Shown here one piece after another: positions 1 to 9,276 of a stretch of 64,000 nucleotides of DNA; position 1 is the first letter of the stretch; each line of letters opens with the position of its first letter. The translations under genes and the position numbers were made by a program. The stretch comes from Salinisphaera sp. T31B1 (GTDB taxonomy: Bacteria > Pseudomonadota > Gammaproteobacteria > Nevskiales > Salinisphaeraceae). A model generated the notes under the pieces. That model saw nothing but the letters and a program-made list of their open reading frames with translations. It did not search any database and was not told the origin of the DNA. The stretch is taken from the NCBI RefSeq assembly GCF_040361275.1, contig NZ_APNH01000005.1:186001-250000 (forward strand). The letters are read 5' to 3'.

Positions 1-2187
1 AACCGTGTAGGCGAGGCGATCGAGCATCCACCCGAAGTGGTGCGCTTCGACGACGACGACCCCTATCTGGTGGTGGCGGCCGACAAGGGCACGGCCACCT
101 TTTCGGATATCGCCAATGGCCTGTCCGCCGACTACGGTTTCTGGCTGGACGACGCCTTTGCATCCGGAGGTTCGGCCGGCTACGACCACAAGGTGATGGG
201 CATCACTGCCCGCGGGGCCTGGGAAGGGGTCAAGCGCCATTTCCGCGAGATGGGCCACGATATTCAGCGCGAACCGTTCACTGTGGTCGCCATCGGTGAC
301 ATGGCCGGCGACGTGTTCGGTAACGGCATGCTCGCCTCGGAGCAGATCCGTCTGGTGGCGGCGTTCAACCACCTGCATATCTTCATCGACCCGGATCCGG
401 ATCCGGCGATCAGTTTCGCCGAACGAAAACGGCTGTTCGAGGCGCCCCGTTCGGCTTGGACCGACTACGACGAGTCGCTGATCTCGGCCGGCGGCGGCGT
501 CTACGAGCGCAGCGCGAAGGTCATCGAGCTGTCGGCCCAGGCGCGTGCAGCGCTGGGGATACAGGCGAGCCGTCTCGCGCCGAATGCGCTCATCCACGAA
601 TTGCTGCGGGCGCCGGTGGACCTGCTATGGAACGGCGGCATCGGCACCTATGTGAAGGCCCGCGCGGAATCCAACGCGCAGGTCGGCGATCGCGCCAACG
701 ACGGCCTGCGTATCGACGGGCGCGAACTGCGCGCCCGAGTGGTCGGCGAAGGCGGAAATCTGGGCCTGACTCAGGCCGGACGTATCGAGTACGCGTTGGC
801 CGGCGGGCGTCTCAACACCGATGCCATCGACAACTCGGGCGGCGTGGACTCGTCGGATCTTGAGGTCAATATCAAGATCGCCCTGGGTACCGTCGAAGCC
901 GACGGCCGGCTGGAGCGCGAAGCACGCAACACCCTGCTCGCCGAGATGACGCCGGGGGTGATCGAACTGGTGCTGCGCACCAACTATCTGCAGACCCAGC
1001 AGATCAGCCTCATGGAGGCCGACGGCCTGGCGCGTTTCGATGAACAGATCAGCTTCATGCGGACGCTGGAACGCGACGGACGCCTGGACCGGCGGCTGGA
1101 GCGACTCCCCGACGACGAGACCATCGAAGAGCGGGTGCGTAATCGCCAGGGGCTGACACGTCCGGAGCTGGCAGTACTGATTTCCTATAGCAAGATTGCG
1201 CTGGCCGATGCGGTGCTCGCCAGCGATCTGCCGGACGATCCCTATCTGCAGGGCACATTGGCCGAGGGTTTCCCCCGGGCGTTGGCTGCGCGGTTTCCCG
1301 ATGCGGTGGCCGGGCATCGCCTCAAGCGCGAGATCATCACCACGCTGGTGACCAACCAGATGGTGGACCGACTCGGTATCGCCACCGCACACCGGCTGCC
1401 GGCCGGTTTTGGCGCGCGCATGGATTCCGCCGTCGGTGCCTACGTGCTCGCCGACGCCTGGTTGGGTGGCGAGGCCCTGTTCGAGTCGATCGAGACGCTC
1501 GACAACCGTATCGATACCGCATCCCAGTACGCCGCCCACAAGATCGTCATCGCGCTGCTCAAGCATGCGATGAGCTGGTGGTTGAGCACCACCCATGTCG
1601 AGCATGATCTGGGCAGCCTGATCGATCGCTATCAGCCGAGTGCGCAACGCCTGTTCGACGAACTGTCCGAACACCTCACCGGCGGCTATGCCGAGCGCTG
1701 GAACACCGACCGCGATCGGTGGATCGCGGCCGGGCTGGAAACACCGCTGGCCGAGCGCATCGCCAGCGCCGATACCGGCGGCGGCATCATGGACATCGTC
1801 GCGCTGGCCGACGAACGCGGGCGCGATGTCGGCGAGGTGGCCGATATCTATTTTGCGGTCGGTGACCAACTGGGCGTGGACTGGCTGCAGGAGGCCATTC
1901 ATCAGCTGGCCGCGGACGGGCGCTGGGCGGCACTGGCCCGGGCGAGCCTGCGCGGTGACAGTTACCGGATTCACGAACAGATCGTCGGCCAGGTGCTGGA
2001 CACCCCCGGCGAACAGCCGCTGGAAGCCTGGCGCACCGAGCACGAGCGCACGTTGGCCTTCATCGGCGCACGCACCGCCGAACTGCAGGCGATCGACGCG
2101 CCGGGCCACGAACACCTGACCGTCGCGGTACGGGACATGGCGCGCCTCGCCACAGCCCGTCCCACCAGTCTGAGTGGCGCGGCCTGA
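1..2187 (+). CDS. gdhB: NAD-specific glutamate dehydrogenase, large (180-kDa class), C-terminal part
   Basis: The frame is open from base 1, so this is the C-terminal ~728 residues of a longer protein cut by the window edge; the GTG at 37 is internal and not a start. The large NAD-GDH family is about 1,600 residues and converts glutamate to 2-oxoglutarate and ammonia in the cytoplasm. Visible family blocks are DDDDPYLVVAADKGTA at the left edge, NGGIGTYVKA, the Gly-rich VVGEGGNLGLTQAGRIEYA, DSSDLEVNIKIALG, and LTRPELAVLISYSKIAL in the C-terminal helical region. These belong to the Bac_GDH family and not to the short hexameric GDHs. No frameshift or internal stop is seen. The next gene follows within 9-51 bases on the same strand, depending on its start. 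Confidence 0.95.
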   Translation, partial: NRVGEAIEHPPEVVRFDDDDPYLVVAADKGTATFSDIANGLSADYGFWLDDAFASGGSAGYDHKVMGITARGAWEGVKRHFREMGHDIQREPFTVVAIGDMAGDVFGNGMLASEQIRLVAAFNHLHIFIDPDPDPAISFAERKRLFEAPRSAWTDYDESLISAGGGVYERSAKVIELSAQARAALGIQASRLAPNALIHELLRAPVDLLWNGGIGTYVKARAESNAQVGDRANDGLRIDGRELRARVVGEGGNLGLTQAGRIEYALAGGRLNTDAIDNSGGVDSSDLEVNIKIALGTVEADGRLEREARNTLLAEMTPGVIELVLRTNYLQTQQISLMEADGLARFDEQISFMRTLERDGRLDRRLERLPDDETIEERVRNRQGLTRPELAVLISYSKIALADAVLASDLPDDPYLQGTLAEGFPRALAARFPDAVAGHRLKREIITTLVTNQMVDRLGIATAHRLPAGFGARMDSAVGAYVLADAWLGGEALFESIETLDNRIDTASQYAAHKIVIALLKHAMSWWLSTTHVEHDLGSLIDRYQPSAQRLFDELSEHLTGGYAERWNTDRDRWIAAGLETPLAERIASADTGGGIMDIVALADERGRDVGEVADIYFAVGDQLGVDWLQEAIHQLAADGRWAALARASLRGDSYRIHEQIVGQVLDTPGEQPLEAWRTEHERTLAFIGARTAELQAIDAPGHEHLTVAVRDMARLATARPTSLSGAA

Positions 2188-2196
2188 GCCCGGCGG

Positions 2197-3402
2197 GTGT
2201 GGCCGCGCTCGGTGCACGCCGGAGCGGCCGGCCCGCCGGTGAGCGCCGAGCGTTTTTTTCCTGGCTGGCTGATCGGCTGCTGGGGCCTGGCCGTCGCGGT
2301 GGCGGCCGCTGGCGCGCTCAGCCAGTACGCGCTGGCTGCGACAGTGGCTGTCGAGGGTGCGCACGTGCCGTTGTTCAGCAGCTTCAACGCGGCCCATTTC
2401 CAGCTCGATTATCTTGCCCAGGGCTTCATCAAGCGGGGGCTGGCCGGGACGCTGCTGGCCGCGTTCGATGGGGCCGAACGCCGGACGCTGGCGATTGCTA
2501 TCGCTGTGGCGGCGCTGCTTGCATTGTGTGCAGTACTGGCGATCGTGCTGTGGGCGTGCCGGCGGCGGCTTGCCCGAGCGGACTTCCGGCTGCTGGCCGC
2601 GCTATGGCTGGCCCTGCCGACCGGCGTGATCAATCTCGGCTACGATATCGGCCGGCTCGATCACCTGAACCTGCTGCTACTGGTCGCTGCGCTGGCCGCC
2701 CAGCGCCGAGGCCAGGGTCTGTGGGTCTGTATGACAAGCGTGCTGGCGCTGCTGATCCACGAGGCCTATCTGTTCTACGGCCTGCCGCTGCTTATGGCCG
2801 ACGCATTGAGCCGGCCGCGACCGTCCGGGCCAACGCGCGCACGCTGTGAGCCCGGCGTCTGGATACACGGGCTGGTCGTGGTGGCCACGCTGGCCGTTCT
2901 CTGGGGCTGGGGTCGCTTCGAACCCGGGCGCGCGGCGCTGATTCAGAGCCTGGACGGTCGCGTGCCCGCCGCCCACAACGTGCTCAATGTTTGGCTGCGA
3001 TCGCTTGCCGAGAATCTCGGGTACGTCGGCGAGCGCTGGGCACAGGGGCTGTTCGCGCCATCCGAGCTGCTGCTTTTCGGTGTCCTGATCGGCACCGCGC
3101 TCGGGCTGGCCTGGTCGGTTGCACGTCTCAATCGGCAATCGCTCGACATGCGCTGGTTCGCGAGCCTGGCGGTGCTGCCTCTGTTCGCGCTCGGGGTCGA
3201 CTATGCGCGCTGGGTGGCCTTGTTCTGGACGGTAAGCCTCGCGGCGATCACCCTGGGCGTGCTCGACGGCCGGTTCACACGCCTGTACCCACCCCGCTTG
3301 GCAGGCATCGTGACAACGGCCGCAATCGCGAGCCTGGCGCTCGGTCCGGTCGGCAGCGTCCATGCGTTTCCGGTGATCTCGGCGCTATGGCAGGCGCTCT
3401 GA
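2197..3402 (+). CDS. polytopic integral membrane protein, unknown function
   Basis: The product is about 401 residues and strongly hydrophobic, with roughly nine or ten membrane segments separated by short loops. I do not recognise a named family. A loop reading GFIKRGLAGTLL after the first membrane segment, followed by GYDIGRLDH, is reminiscent of membrane proteins of surface-polysaccharide and GT-C-like clusters, but that is only a resemblance. The GTG at 2197 is the longest start; a GTG at 2239 gives a product beginning MSAERFFPGWLIG, which places the first membrane segment nearer the N-terminus and may be the true start. Its 3' end overlaps the convergent AraC-type gene by 18 bases. Confidence 0.6.
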   Translation: MWPRSVHAGAAGPPVSAERFFPGWLIGCWGLAVAVAAAGALSQYALAATVAVEGAHVPLFSSFNAAHFQLDYLAQGFIKRGLAGTLLAAFDGAERRTLAIAIAVAALLALCAVLAIVLWACRRRLARADFRLLAALWLALPTGVINLGYDIGRLDHLNLLLLVAALAAQRRGQGLWVCMTSVLALLIHEAYLFYGLPLLMADALSRPRPSGPTRARCEPGVWIHGLVVVATLAVLWGWGRFEPGRAALIQSLDGRVPAAHNVLNVWLRSLAENLGYVGERWAQGLFAPSELLLFGVLIGTALGLAWSVARLNRQSLDMRWFASLAVLPLFALGVDYARWVALFWTVSLAAITLGVLDGRFTRLYPPRLAGIVTTAAIASLALGPVGSVHAFPVISALWQAL

Positions 3403-4452
3403 TCGCAGGGTGGCGTTCGGGCCCTGTTGTCGGCGCCAGCGCAGGGGCGTGATGCCGTACCAGCGCTGGAACGCGCGCTGGAACGCACTCTGCTCGGAGA
3501 AGCCGAGCCGGATCGCGATATCGCCGACCGACAGTCCCGGCTGGCTCAGGTAACGCTCGGCCTGGCGACGACGTACAGCCGCGATCCGCGCGCGATAATG
3601 CGTGCCGGCTGCATGCAGATGCTGCTGAAGCTGCCGTCCGCCCAGACCCATCGACGCGGCCGCCGTTGCAAGATCCGGTACGCCAGGCTCGAGGTGCAGG
3701 GCGAGCCAGTCATCGAGCGTGGCGACCAGCGTCCGCGCGCGATCATCGGCGTCGTCGCGTTCGATACGACCGTGCAGTCCCGCGGTCGTCTCGGCGTTGG
3801 CTTCACGGCAGGCGAACGGTCGGCTCAGCAGGGCAGGGTCGAATACGATGGCACTGTCTGCCTGTTCGAATGCGACCTCACAGCCGAAGAATGCGCGATA
3901 GACGGCCGGATCGCCCTGTGGCCGATGAGCCAGATATACCGCCAGGGGCGCCTCGGCGCGCCCGCCGGCCCAGCGAGCGAAATGGACCCATGCCGCCAGA
4001 GCCTCCTCGGCCAGTGCCGGCATGCGGGTGATGCGGCTCTGCCAGACCAGTGCGCAGTCGCCGTCGTGTATTGCCAGCCGGCCCTCGCCGATGGCGTTGA
4101 CCAGGTGCGCATAGCGACGTTGATAGGCCAGCGCCTGCCCGAGCGTATCGCATTGGCGCAGCAGCCGCCCCAACGTGCCCCAGCGCGAGGTATCGGCGGC
4201 CATGCCGAATTCCAGGCCGAGCAGCGGGTTGCCGGTGAGTTCGATTCCGTATCGCATCAGGTCGATGAAGCATCGCCCGTCGATCCGTCGTCCGGGGTAG
4301 TTCAGATCCGCTGCATCCAGCCGGGCGGAGCGAATCAGCGTCTCGCGCGCATGCCCTCGCTCTACGAGATAGGCCAGCAACGCCCGGAGCATGGATACGG
4401 CCACGGTCGCATGAATAGCCGCAGTGGCCGGAAGACCGCTCCGCTCGCTCAT
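3385..4452 (-). CDS. AraC-family transcriptional regulator
   Basis: The 355-residue protein has an N-terminal ligand-sensing domain of the arabinose-binding-like type seen in ArgR/OruR-like regulators (roughly residues 20-200). The C-terminal double helix-turn-helix of the AraC family covers roughly residues 265-350, including IAIRLGFSEQSAFQRAF and the terminal YGITPLRWRR signature. It is divergent from the flavoprotein-glpD-kinase operon, with 90 bases between the two starts, which is the usual arrangement of an AraC-type activator and its target. The ligand cannot be read from sequence; a glycerol derivative or related polyol would fit the neighbours. A 15-bp interrupted palindrome lies just upstream of its start. 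Confidence 0.9.
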   Translation of the reverse strand: MSERSGLPATAAIHATVAVSMLRALLAYLVERGHARETLIRSARLDAADLNYPGRRIDGRCFIDLMRYGIELTGNPLLGLEFGMAADTSRWGTLGRLLRQCDTLGQALAYQRRYAHLVNAIGEGRLAIHDGDCALVWQSRITRMPALAEEALAAWVHFARWAGGRAEAPLAVYLAHRPQGDPAVYRAFFGCEVAFEQADSAIVFDPALLSRPFACREANAETTAGLHGRIERDDADDRARTLVATLDDWLALHLEPGVPDLATAAASMGLGGRQLQQHLHAAGTHYRARIAAVRRRQAERYLSQPGLSVGDIAIRLGFSEQSAFQRAFQRWYGITPLRWRRQQGPNATLRSERLP

Positions 4453-4463
4453 CTGTCTCTCAA

Positions 4464-4478
4464 GTCAATTTTTATGAC
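4464..4478. promoter_or_regulatory. interrupted palindrome in the divergent AraC/operon promoter region
   Basis: GTCA-AT/TTTAT-GAC reads as two GTCA arms around an AT-rich centre, in the only AT-rich stretch between the regulator and the flavoprotein operon. A TATATT hexamer follows immediately. It could be an operator or part of a core promoter; the sequence alone does not decide. Confidence 0.3.
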
Positions 4479-4542
4479 TGTATATTCGGCTAGCCTCGGA
4501 ACCGGTGCAACAATCGGTTCGACAAGACTACGGGGCAGGACG

Positions 4543-6174
4543 ATGCGGCGTTGGAATGGATGGGGCGACGATACCTTCGAAAAGCCCTTGCCCGAGACGG
4601 CCCGACGGTTTCTGGCCGAGCGCCTGGGCCATGCCGATTCACCGGCCGATGCGAGCTGGGACAGCGCCTGTGCCCAGGTGGGGCCGTCCCGACTAGCCGC
4701 CGAGACGCTGCTGGATACCGAGGCCGCGATCCGTTTGCGGCATGCCCACGGGCAGAGCTTCGCGGATTGGGCGGCGTTGCGGCACGGCCATGTCGGCCCT
4801 TTCCCCGATGCCGTGGCCCGGCCGGCAGACCATGCCGCGACGCGCGCAGTCATCGACCGCGCGCGTGCGCTGGGCGCGGTGATCATTCCCTATGGAGGCG
4901 GCACCAGCGTGGTGGGACACCTGGCCGTGGTGGACGACGGGCGGCCGGTGATCAGCGTCGATATGTCACGCCAGGCTCGGTTGCTCGACCTGGATCCGGT
5001 CGATCGAATCGCGCATCTTGGTGCCGGCGCGCCCGGGCCGGTACTGGAGGCACAATTGCGTGCCCATGGTTTCGTGCTCGGCCATTATCCGCAGTCATTC
5101 GACTATTCCACCCTCGGCGGCTGGATCGTGACCCGCTCAGCCGGGCAGCAGTCACGCCGCTACGGACGAATCGAGCAGATGCTGCACGGCGCACGCGTGG
5201 CCGGCGCAGCCGAGGATCTCGATATCGGCCACCAGGTGGCGTCGGCGGCCGGGCCGGACCTGCGCCAACTGCTGCTGGGCTCGGAAGGTCGCCTGGGGAT
5301 CGTGACCGAAGCGGCCATGCATATCCACCCGGTGCCCGCCTTCGAAGCCTTTCATACCGTGTTCTTCGACGACTGGACGCAGGCGCGTTCGGCCGCGCGT
5401 GCCATCGCGCAGGCCGGCGTGGAGGTCTCCATGCTGAGGGTGTCCGATGCCGAGGAGACCGATACCCAGCTGAGAATCGCCGGTCACGATTCGGCCATTG
5501 CCTGGCTGCGACGCTATCTCGGCTGGCGTGGAATCGGCGATGCGCCCTGCATGATGATGATCGGCGTCAGCGGCGCACGCGGCCCGGCGTGGTCCGCGCG
5601 CCGTCGGGCGCTGGCGCTGACCCGGGCGGCCGGCGGTGTGCACGTGGGAACACGTATGGGCAGCATCTGGGCGGCCAACCGGTTTGCCGGCGCCTATCTG
5701 CGCAACACGCTCTGGGAGGCCGGATATGCAGCCGACACCATGGAAACCGCGGTGCCTTGGTCGCATACGGATACCGCGCACCGGGCCATGGTCCAGGCCG
5801 CCCATACCGCACTGAACGCGTACGGCGAACGAGCACTGGCCTTCGTGCATCTTTCGCATGTCTATGCCGCTGGCAGCAGCCTTTACATGACCGTGATCTG
5901 GCGGCGAAGCCCCGATTATGAAACCGATATCGGCCGCTGGCGCAGCCTCAAGGCGGCGGTGAGCCGGGCGATCGTGGACGTGGGCGGCACCATCAGCCAT
6001 CAGCACGGCGTGGGTCGGGATCATGCCCCCTACCTGCGTGCCGAAAAGCGGCAAGCCGGACTGGACCTGCTCAGTGCGGCCTGTCGTGCCCTGGATCCCC
6101 AGGGCATGATGAATCCGCACAAGCTGATCGAACCCTCTCGGGCCGCGTCGGAGGCGGGCGAAGATGTGGACTGA
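4543..6174 (+). CDS. FAD-binding oxidase, alkyl-DHAP synthase-like
   Basis: The 543-residue protein belongs to the vanillyl-alcohol-oxidase-type FAD fold and resembles alkyldihydroxyacetonephosphate synthase, which swaps the acyl group of acyl-DHAP for a fatty alcohol to make ether lipids. The FAD-binding block PYGGGTSVVGH is at about residues 117-127. The AGPS-type block YPQSFDYSTLGGW is at 182-194, followed by RYGRIEQM. HLSHVYAAGSSLYMTV supplies the Tyr region and ISHQHGVGRDH is the His loop. Eukaryotic AGPS has three His there; this protein has His-Gln-His. The ATG at 4543 is chosen because the frame open from 3427 is antisense to the AraC gene. The 3' end overlaps glpD by 11 bases, so the two are translationally coupled. 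True AGPS activity is unproven; a generic glycerol-phosphate or hydroxyacid oxidase is possible. Confidence 0.85.
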   Translation: MRRWNGWGDDTFEKPLPETARRFLAERLGHADSPADASWDSACAQVGPSRLAAETLLDTEAAIRLRHAHGQSFADWAALRHGHVGPFPDAVARPADHAATRAVIDRARALGAVIIPYGGGTSVVGHLAVVDDGRPVISVDMSRQARLLDLDPVDRIAHLGAGAPGPVLEAQLRAHGFVLGHYPQSFDYSTLGGWIVTRSAGQQSRRYGRIEQMLHGARVAGAAEDLDIGHQVASAAGPDLRQLLLGSEGRLGIVTEAAMHIHPVPAFEAFHTVFFDDWTQARSAARAIAQAGVEVSMLRVSDAEETDTQLRIAGHDSAIAWLRRYLGWRGIGDAPCMMMIGVSGARGPAWSARRRALALTRAAGGVHVGTRMGSIWAANRFAGAYLRNTLWEAGYAADTMETAVPWSHTDTAHRAMVQAAHTALNAYGERALAFVHLSHVYAAGSSLYMTVIWRRSPDYETDIGRWRSLKAAVSRAIVDVGGTISHQHGVGRDHAPYLRAEKRQAGLDLLSAACRALDPQGMMNPHKLIEPSRAASEAGEDVD

Positions 6175-7708
6175 CGGTTGGCGTGTGGCGTTCGAGGCCG
6201 CCTGTGGCGCGACGGCTGATGTGCTGGTCATCGGCGGCGGCATCACGGGAGCCGGTATCGCGCTGGAGGCCGCTCGTGCGGGAGCGCGAGTCGTGCTCGT
6301 CGAGCAGAACGACTTCGCCTCGGGCACGTCGAGCTGGTCGTCCAAACTGGTCCATGGCGGGCTGCGTTATCTGGCCGGTGGCCACTGGCAACTGACCCGC
6401 GAATCGGTACGCGAGCGCCAGCGTCTGATGCACGACCTACCCGGTCTGGTCACGCCGGTGGATTTCATCCTGCCGGTGTATGCCGGCGACCGGCCGGGTC
6501 GGATCGCTCTCCGTGCGGCGCTGAGTGCCTACGACGCCATGGCCGGCCATCGGCATTCGCATCATTTGAATCGGCACGCATTGGGCAGCGCCGTCCCGTA
6601 TCTGCGCCCCGATCGGCTGACCGGGGGTTTCTGTTATCGCGATGCCATCACCGACGACGTGCGGCTGACCCTGCGGGTGCTGGCCGAGGCGCGAAGCTTC
6701 GCCGCTGCAACCGCGAACTACGTGGCGGCCGAATCCCTGATCGTTGCCGACAGGGAGGTGGTGGGCGCGCGCCTGCACGACCGCATCCGTGATCGGCGTT
6801 TCGAGATCCGCGCGTCGTGCGTGGTCAACGCCACCGGACCCTGGAGCGACCGTCTGCGCGATGAGGTCGCCGGTGCACCGCGACTGCGGCCCTTGCGCGG
6901 ATCGCATTTCGTATTCCCGTTCGATGTTCTGCCCGTCGCGCGAGCGGTCACCCTGTTTCACCCGGCCGATCGCCGGCCAGTGTTCGCCCTGCCTTGGCAG
7001 GGCGCCACCGTGTTCGGAACCACCGATCTGGATCACGAGGCATCCATGGATCAGGCGCCGTACATGAGCGAGTCGGAGTCGGACTATCTCATCGTAGCAG
7101 CGCGCCATTATTTCCCCGCACTGGATCTGAGCGCGGCGTGCGCGGTGTCGCGTTTTGCCGGCGTTCGTCCCGTGATCCGCGGCGAGCCTGGTGCGTCGGC
7201 GTCCGACGAGTCACGCGAATCGGCGATCGACGTGGAAGCGGGCCTGGTCAGCGTGACCGGCGGCAAGCTGACCACGTTCCGGGTCACCGCCCACCAGGCG
7301 CTCGTACCGATCGGCGACCGTCTCGGCCGGCGGCTGCATGTCGATCGCCGCGCGCCGATCTTCCATCACCGCGTGCTGGGCCGCGGTACGGACGCGGCGC
7401 GTGCGCATCGCTACGGCCCGGCCTATGCACGCATGCCCGCCGCCGCGAACGATGAGCGAACCGTGGCAGCGACCGGTTATTGCATGCGGGAACTGCGTTT
7501 CGCGCTAAGTCATGAAGCGGTAGAGCATCTGGACGATCTGCTGCTGCGGCGGACTCGTATCGGGCTGATTGCCCGCCGGGGCGGGATCGAGGCCTTACCC
7601 GAGCTGGCCGGGCTCTGCCAGGAGGCGCTCGGCTGGGACAGGCCACGCTGGGAACGCGAGGTCGAGCGCTACCGCGCGCACTGGCAGGCTGTGCACGCAC
7701 CAGTATGA
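6164..7708 (+). CDS. glpD: glycerol-3-phosphate dehydrogenase/oxidase, FAD-dependent
   Basis: The 514-residue flavoprotein oxidises sn-glycerol-3-phosphate to dihydroxyacetone phosphate, normally at the inner face of the membrane with electrons passed to quinone. The Rossmann FAD motif GGGITG is at residues 24-29, followed by the GlpD signature SSKLVHGGLRYL at 59-70. PLRGSHFVFPFD, GTTDLDH, FAGVRPVI and SVTGGKLTTFR follow in family order. Its ATG lies inside the end of the preceding flavoprotein gene and its TGA overlaps the following kinase ATG (ATGA), so it is the middle gene of a coupled trio. Because the partners are an AGPS-like enzyme and a kinase, DHAP made here may feed the first gene. 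It could be a paralogue of a housekeeping GlpD elsewhere in the genome. Confidence 0.9.
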   Translation: MWTDGWRVAFEAACGATADVLVIGGGITGAGIALEAARAGARVVLVEQNDFASGTSSWSSKLVHGGLRYLAGGHWQLTRESVRERQRLMHDLPGLVTPVDFILPVYAGDRPGRIALRAALSAYDAMAGHRHSHHLNRHALGSAVPYLRPDRLTGGFCYRDAITDDVRLTLRVLAEARSFAAATANYVAAESLIVADREVVGARLHDRIRDRRFEIRASCVVNATGPWSDRLRDEVAGAPRLRPLRGSHFVFPFDVLPVARAVTLFHPADRRPVFALPWQGATVFGTTDLDHEASMDQAPYMSESESDYLIVAARHYFPALDLSAACAVSRFAGVRPVIRGEPGASASDESRESAIDVEAGLVSVTGGKLTTFRVTAHQALVPIGDRLGRRLHVDRRAPIFHHRVLGRGTDAARAHRYGPAYARMPAAANDERTVAATGYCMRELRFALSHEAVEHLDDLLLRRTRIGLIARRGGIEALPELAGLCQEALGWDRPRWEREVERYRAHWQAVHAPV

Positions 7709-9276
7709 ACCGCGACCGCATACTCGTGTTCGATATCGGCACCCAGAGCGTGCGCGCACTGGTGTTCGACCGGTTCGGCCAACTATGCGCAACATCCCAG
7801 CTGGCGCTGGATCCGCCGTATCAGACACGCCAGGCCGGTTGGGCGGAACTCGCGCCGGAGCGAATCTGGCAGACGATGATCGAGGCCTGCCACGGCCTCT
7901 GGCGCGCCGATCCAGCGCTGTCGGCGCGCATCGCGGGCCTGGCGCTGACCGCCCAGCGGGCGACCAGCGTGTTTGTCGATGCACACGGCCAGCTCCTGGG
8001 CCCCGCCATTTCGTGGCTGGATCAGCGCCGGGCTGACGTCATTCCGACGCTGGGCTGGCCAGTACGCGCGTTCGCGCGCCTGGTCGGTGCGGCCCGAGTG
8101 ATCGAGGACTTCCAGCGGGCCGCGCCGGCTAACTGGCTGGTCGCCCACGAGCCGGCGATCCATGCACGCATCGCACATGCGCCGCTGTTGTCAGGCTATC
8201 TGGTGTACCGGCTGATCGGCGCCTGGCGCGACAGCACCAGCGCCCAGGTCGGCTATATTCCCTTCGACTACAAGCGCCGGCGCTGGGCCCGCGCCGGCGA
8301 CTGGAAATGGCGGGCGATCGCCTTGCGCGCCGAGCAGATGCCGGCCCTGGTCGAACCGGGAAGGCCGCTGGGGCGGCTGAGCCCGGCGGCTGCCCAAGCG
8401 CTTGGTCTGGGCGCCGGCCTGACCCTGTTCGCCGCCGGTGCCGACAAGGCCTGTGAGGTGCTGGGTGCCGGTGCCCTGTCGCCGGAGACCGCCTGCGTGT
8501 CGTTGGGCACCACGGCGACCATCAATACCTGTCGCCCCGACTATCGTGAAGTGACCCGACTCGTACCGGCCTACCCGGCGGCCGTGCCGGGCGCCTATAC
8601 CGATGAGATCCAGATCTATCGCGGGTTCTGGCTGGTGTCGTGGTTCAAGCAGGAGTTCGCTGCCGATACACAGCGTACAGCCGGTCGCGAAGGGCGAGCG
8701 GTCGAAGCGCTGCTCGACGAAGCGATCGCCGGGGTGGCGCCGGGCTCAGACGGCTTGATCGTGCTGCCGACCTGGGCGCCGGGCGTGCGCGAGCCCGGCC
8801 CGGAAGCGCGCGGGGCGATGATCGGCTTTACCGACGTGCATACGCGTGCCCATGTGTATCGGGCGATCCTGGAGGGCCTGGCCTACGGGCTACGGGGCGG
8901 GCGTGAGCGTATCGAGGCCCGTACGCACGTGCCGATCACGCGCCTGCGGGTGGCAGGCGGCGGTTCGCAGTCCGATCAGGCGATGCAGATACTCGCCGAC
9001 GTGTTCGGCCTGCGCGCCGAGCGCAGCCATACCCATGAGACCAGCGGACTGGGTGCGGCCATCAATGCTGCGGTGGGGCTGGGGTGGTATGCCGATCATG
9101 GCCAGGCGGTGCGCGCGATGGTGCACGACGGCGCCTGTTTCGCCCCGGATCCGGTAGCGCGAGGCCATTACCAGCGCCTGTACGATGAGGTCTATCGCAG
9201 GCTCTACGCCGATCTCAAGCCGTCACTGGTCCGCCTGGCGCGTGTGATGGCCGCCGTGCCAGCTGGTCCTGCGTAG
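7705..9276 (+). CDS. FGGY-family carbohydrate (polyol) kinase
   Basis: The 523-residue protein has the two actin-like ATPase domains of FGGY kinases, which phosphorylate glycerol, xylulose, ribulose and related sugars with ATP. The N-terminal phosphate loop FDIGTQSVRALVFD is at about residues 9-22. FAAGADKACEVLGAG supplies the probable catalytic Asp. SLGTTATIN and, in the C-terminal domain, RVAGGGSQSDQAMQILADV are typical of the family. It starts with ATGA overlap to glpD and ends the operon. The substrate is not evident: glycerol would make G3P for the neighbouring dehydrogenase, but overall it reads more like the mixed xylulokinase-like group than like GlpK. The 3' end overlaps the convergent membrane glycosyltransferase by 54 bases. 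Confidence 0.85.
   Translation: MNRDRILVFDIGTQSVRALVFDRFGQLCATSQLALDPPYQTRQAGWAELAPERIWQTMIEACHGLWRADPALSARIAGLALTAQRATSVFVDAHGQLLGPAISWLDQRRADVIPTLGWPVRAFARLVGAARVIEDFQRAAPANWLVAHEPAIHARIAHAPLLSGYLVYRLIGAWRDSTSAQVGYIPFDYKRRRWARAGDWKWRAIALRAEQMPALVEPGRPLGRLSPAAAQALGLGAGLTLFAAGADKACEVLGAGALSPETACVSLGTTATINTCRPDYREVTRLVPAYPAAVPGAYTDEIQIYRGFWLVSWFKQEFAADTQRTAGREGRAVEALLDEAIAGVAPGSDGLIVLPTWAPGVREPGPEARGAMIGFTDVHTRAHVYRAILEGLAYGLRGGRERIEARTHVPITRLRVAGGGSQSDQAMQILADVFGLRAERSHTHETSGLGAAINAAVGLGWYADHGQAVRAMVHDGACFAPDPVARGHYQRLYDEVYRRLYADLKPSLVRLARVMAAVPAGPA

Noticed and set aside
625-2397. 590-codon minus-strand frame over the glutamate dehydrogenase gene
   Set aside because: Antisense of a well-conserved gene; His/Arg/Gln-rich composition and no recognisable domain.
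3427-4542. N-terminal extension of the AGPS-like flavoprotein reading frame
   Set aside because: Lies entirely antisense to the AraC-type gene; the family-like sequence begins at the ATG at 4543.
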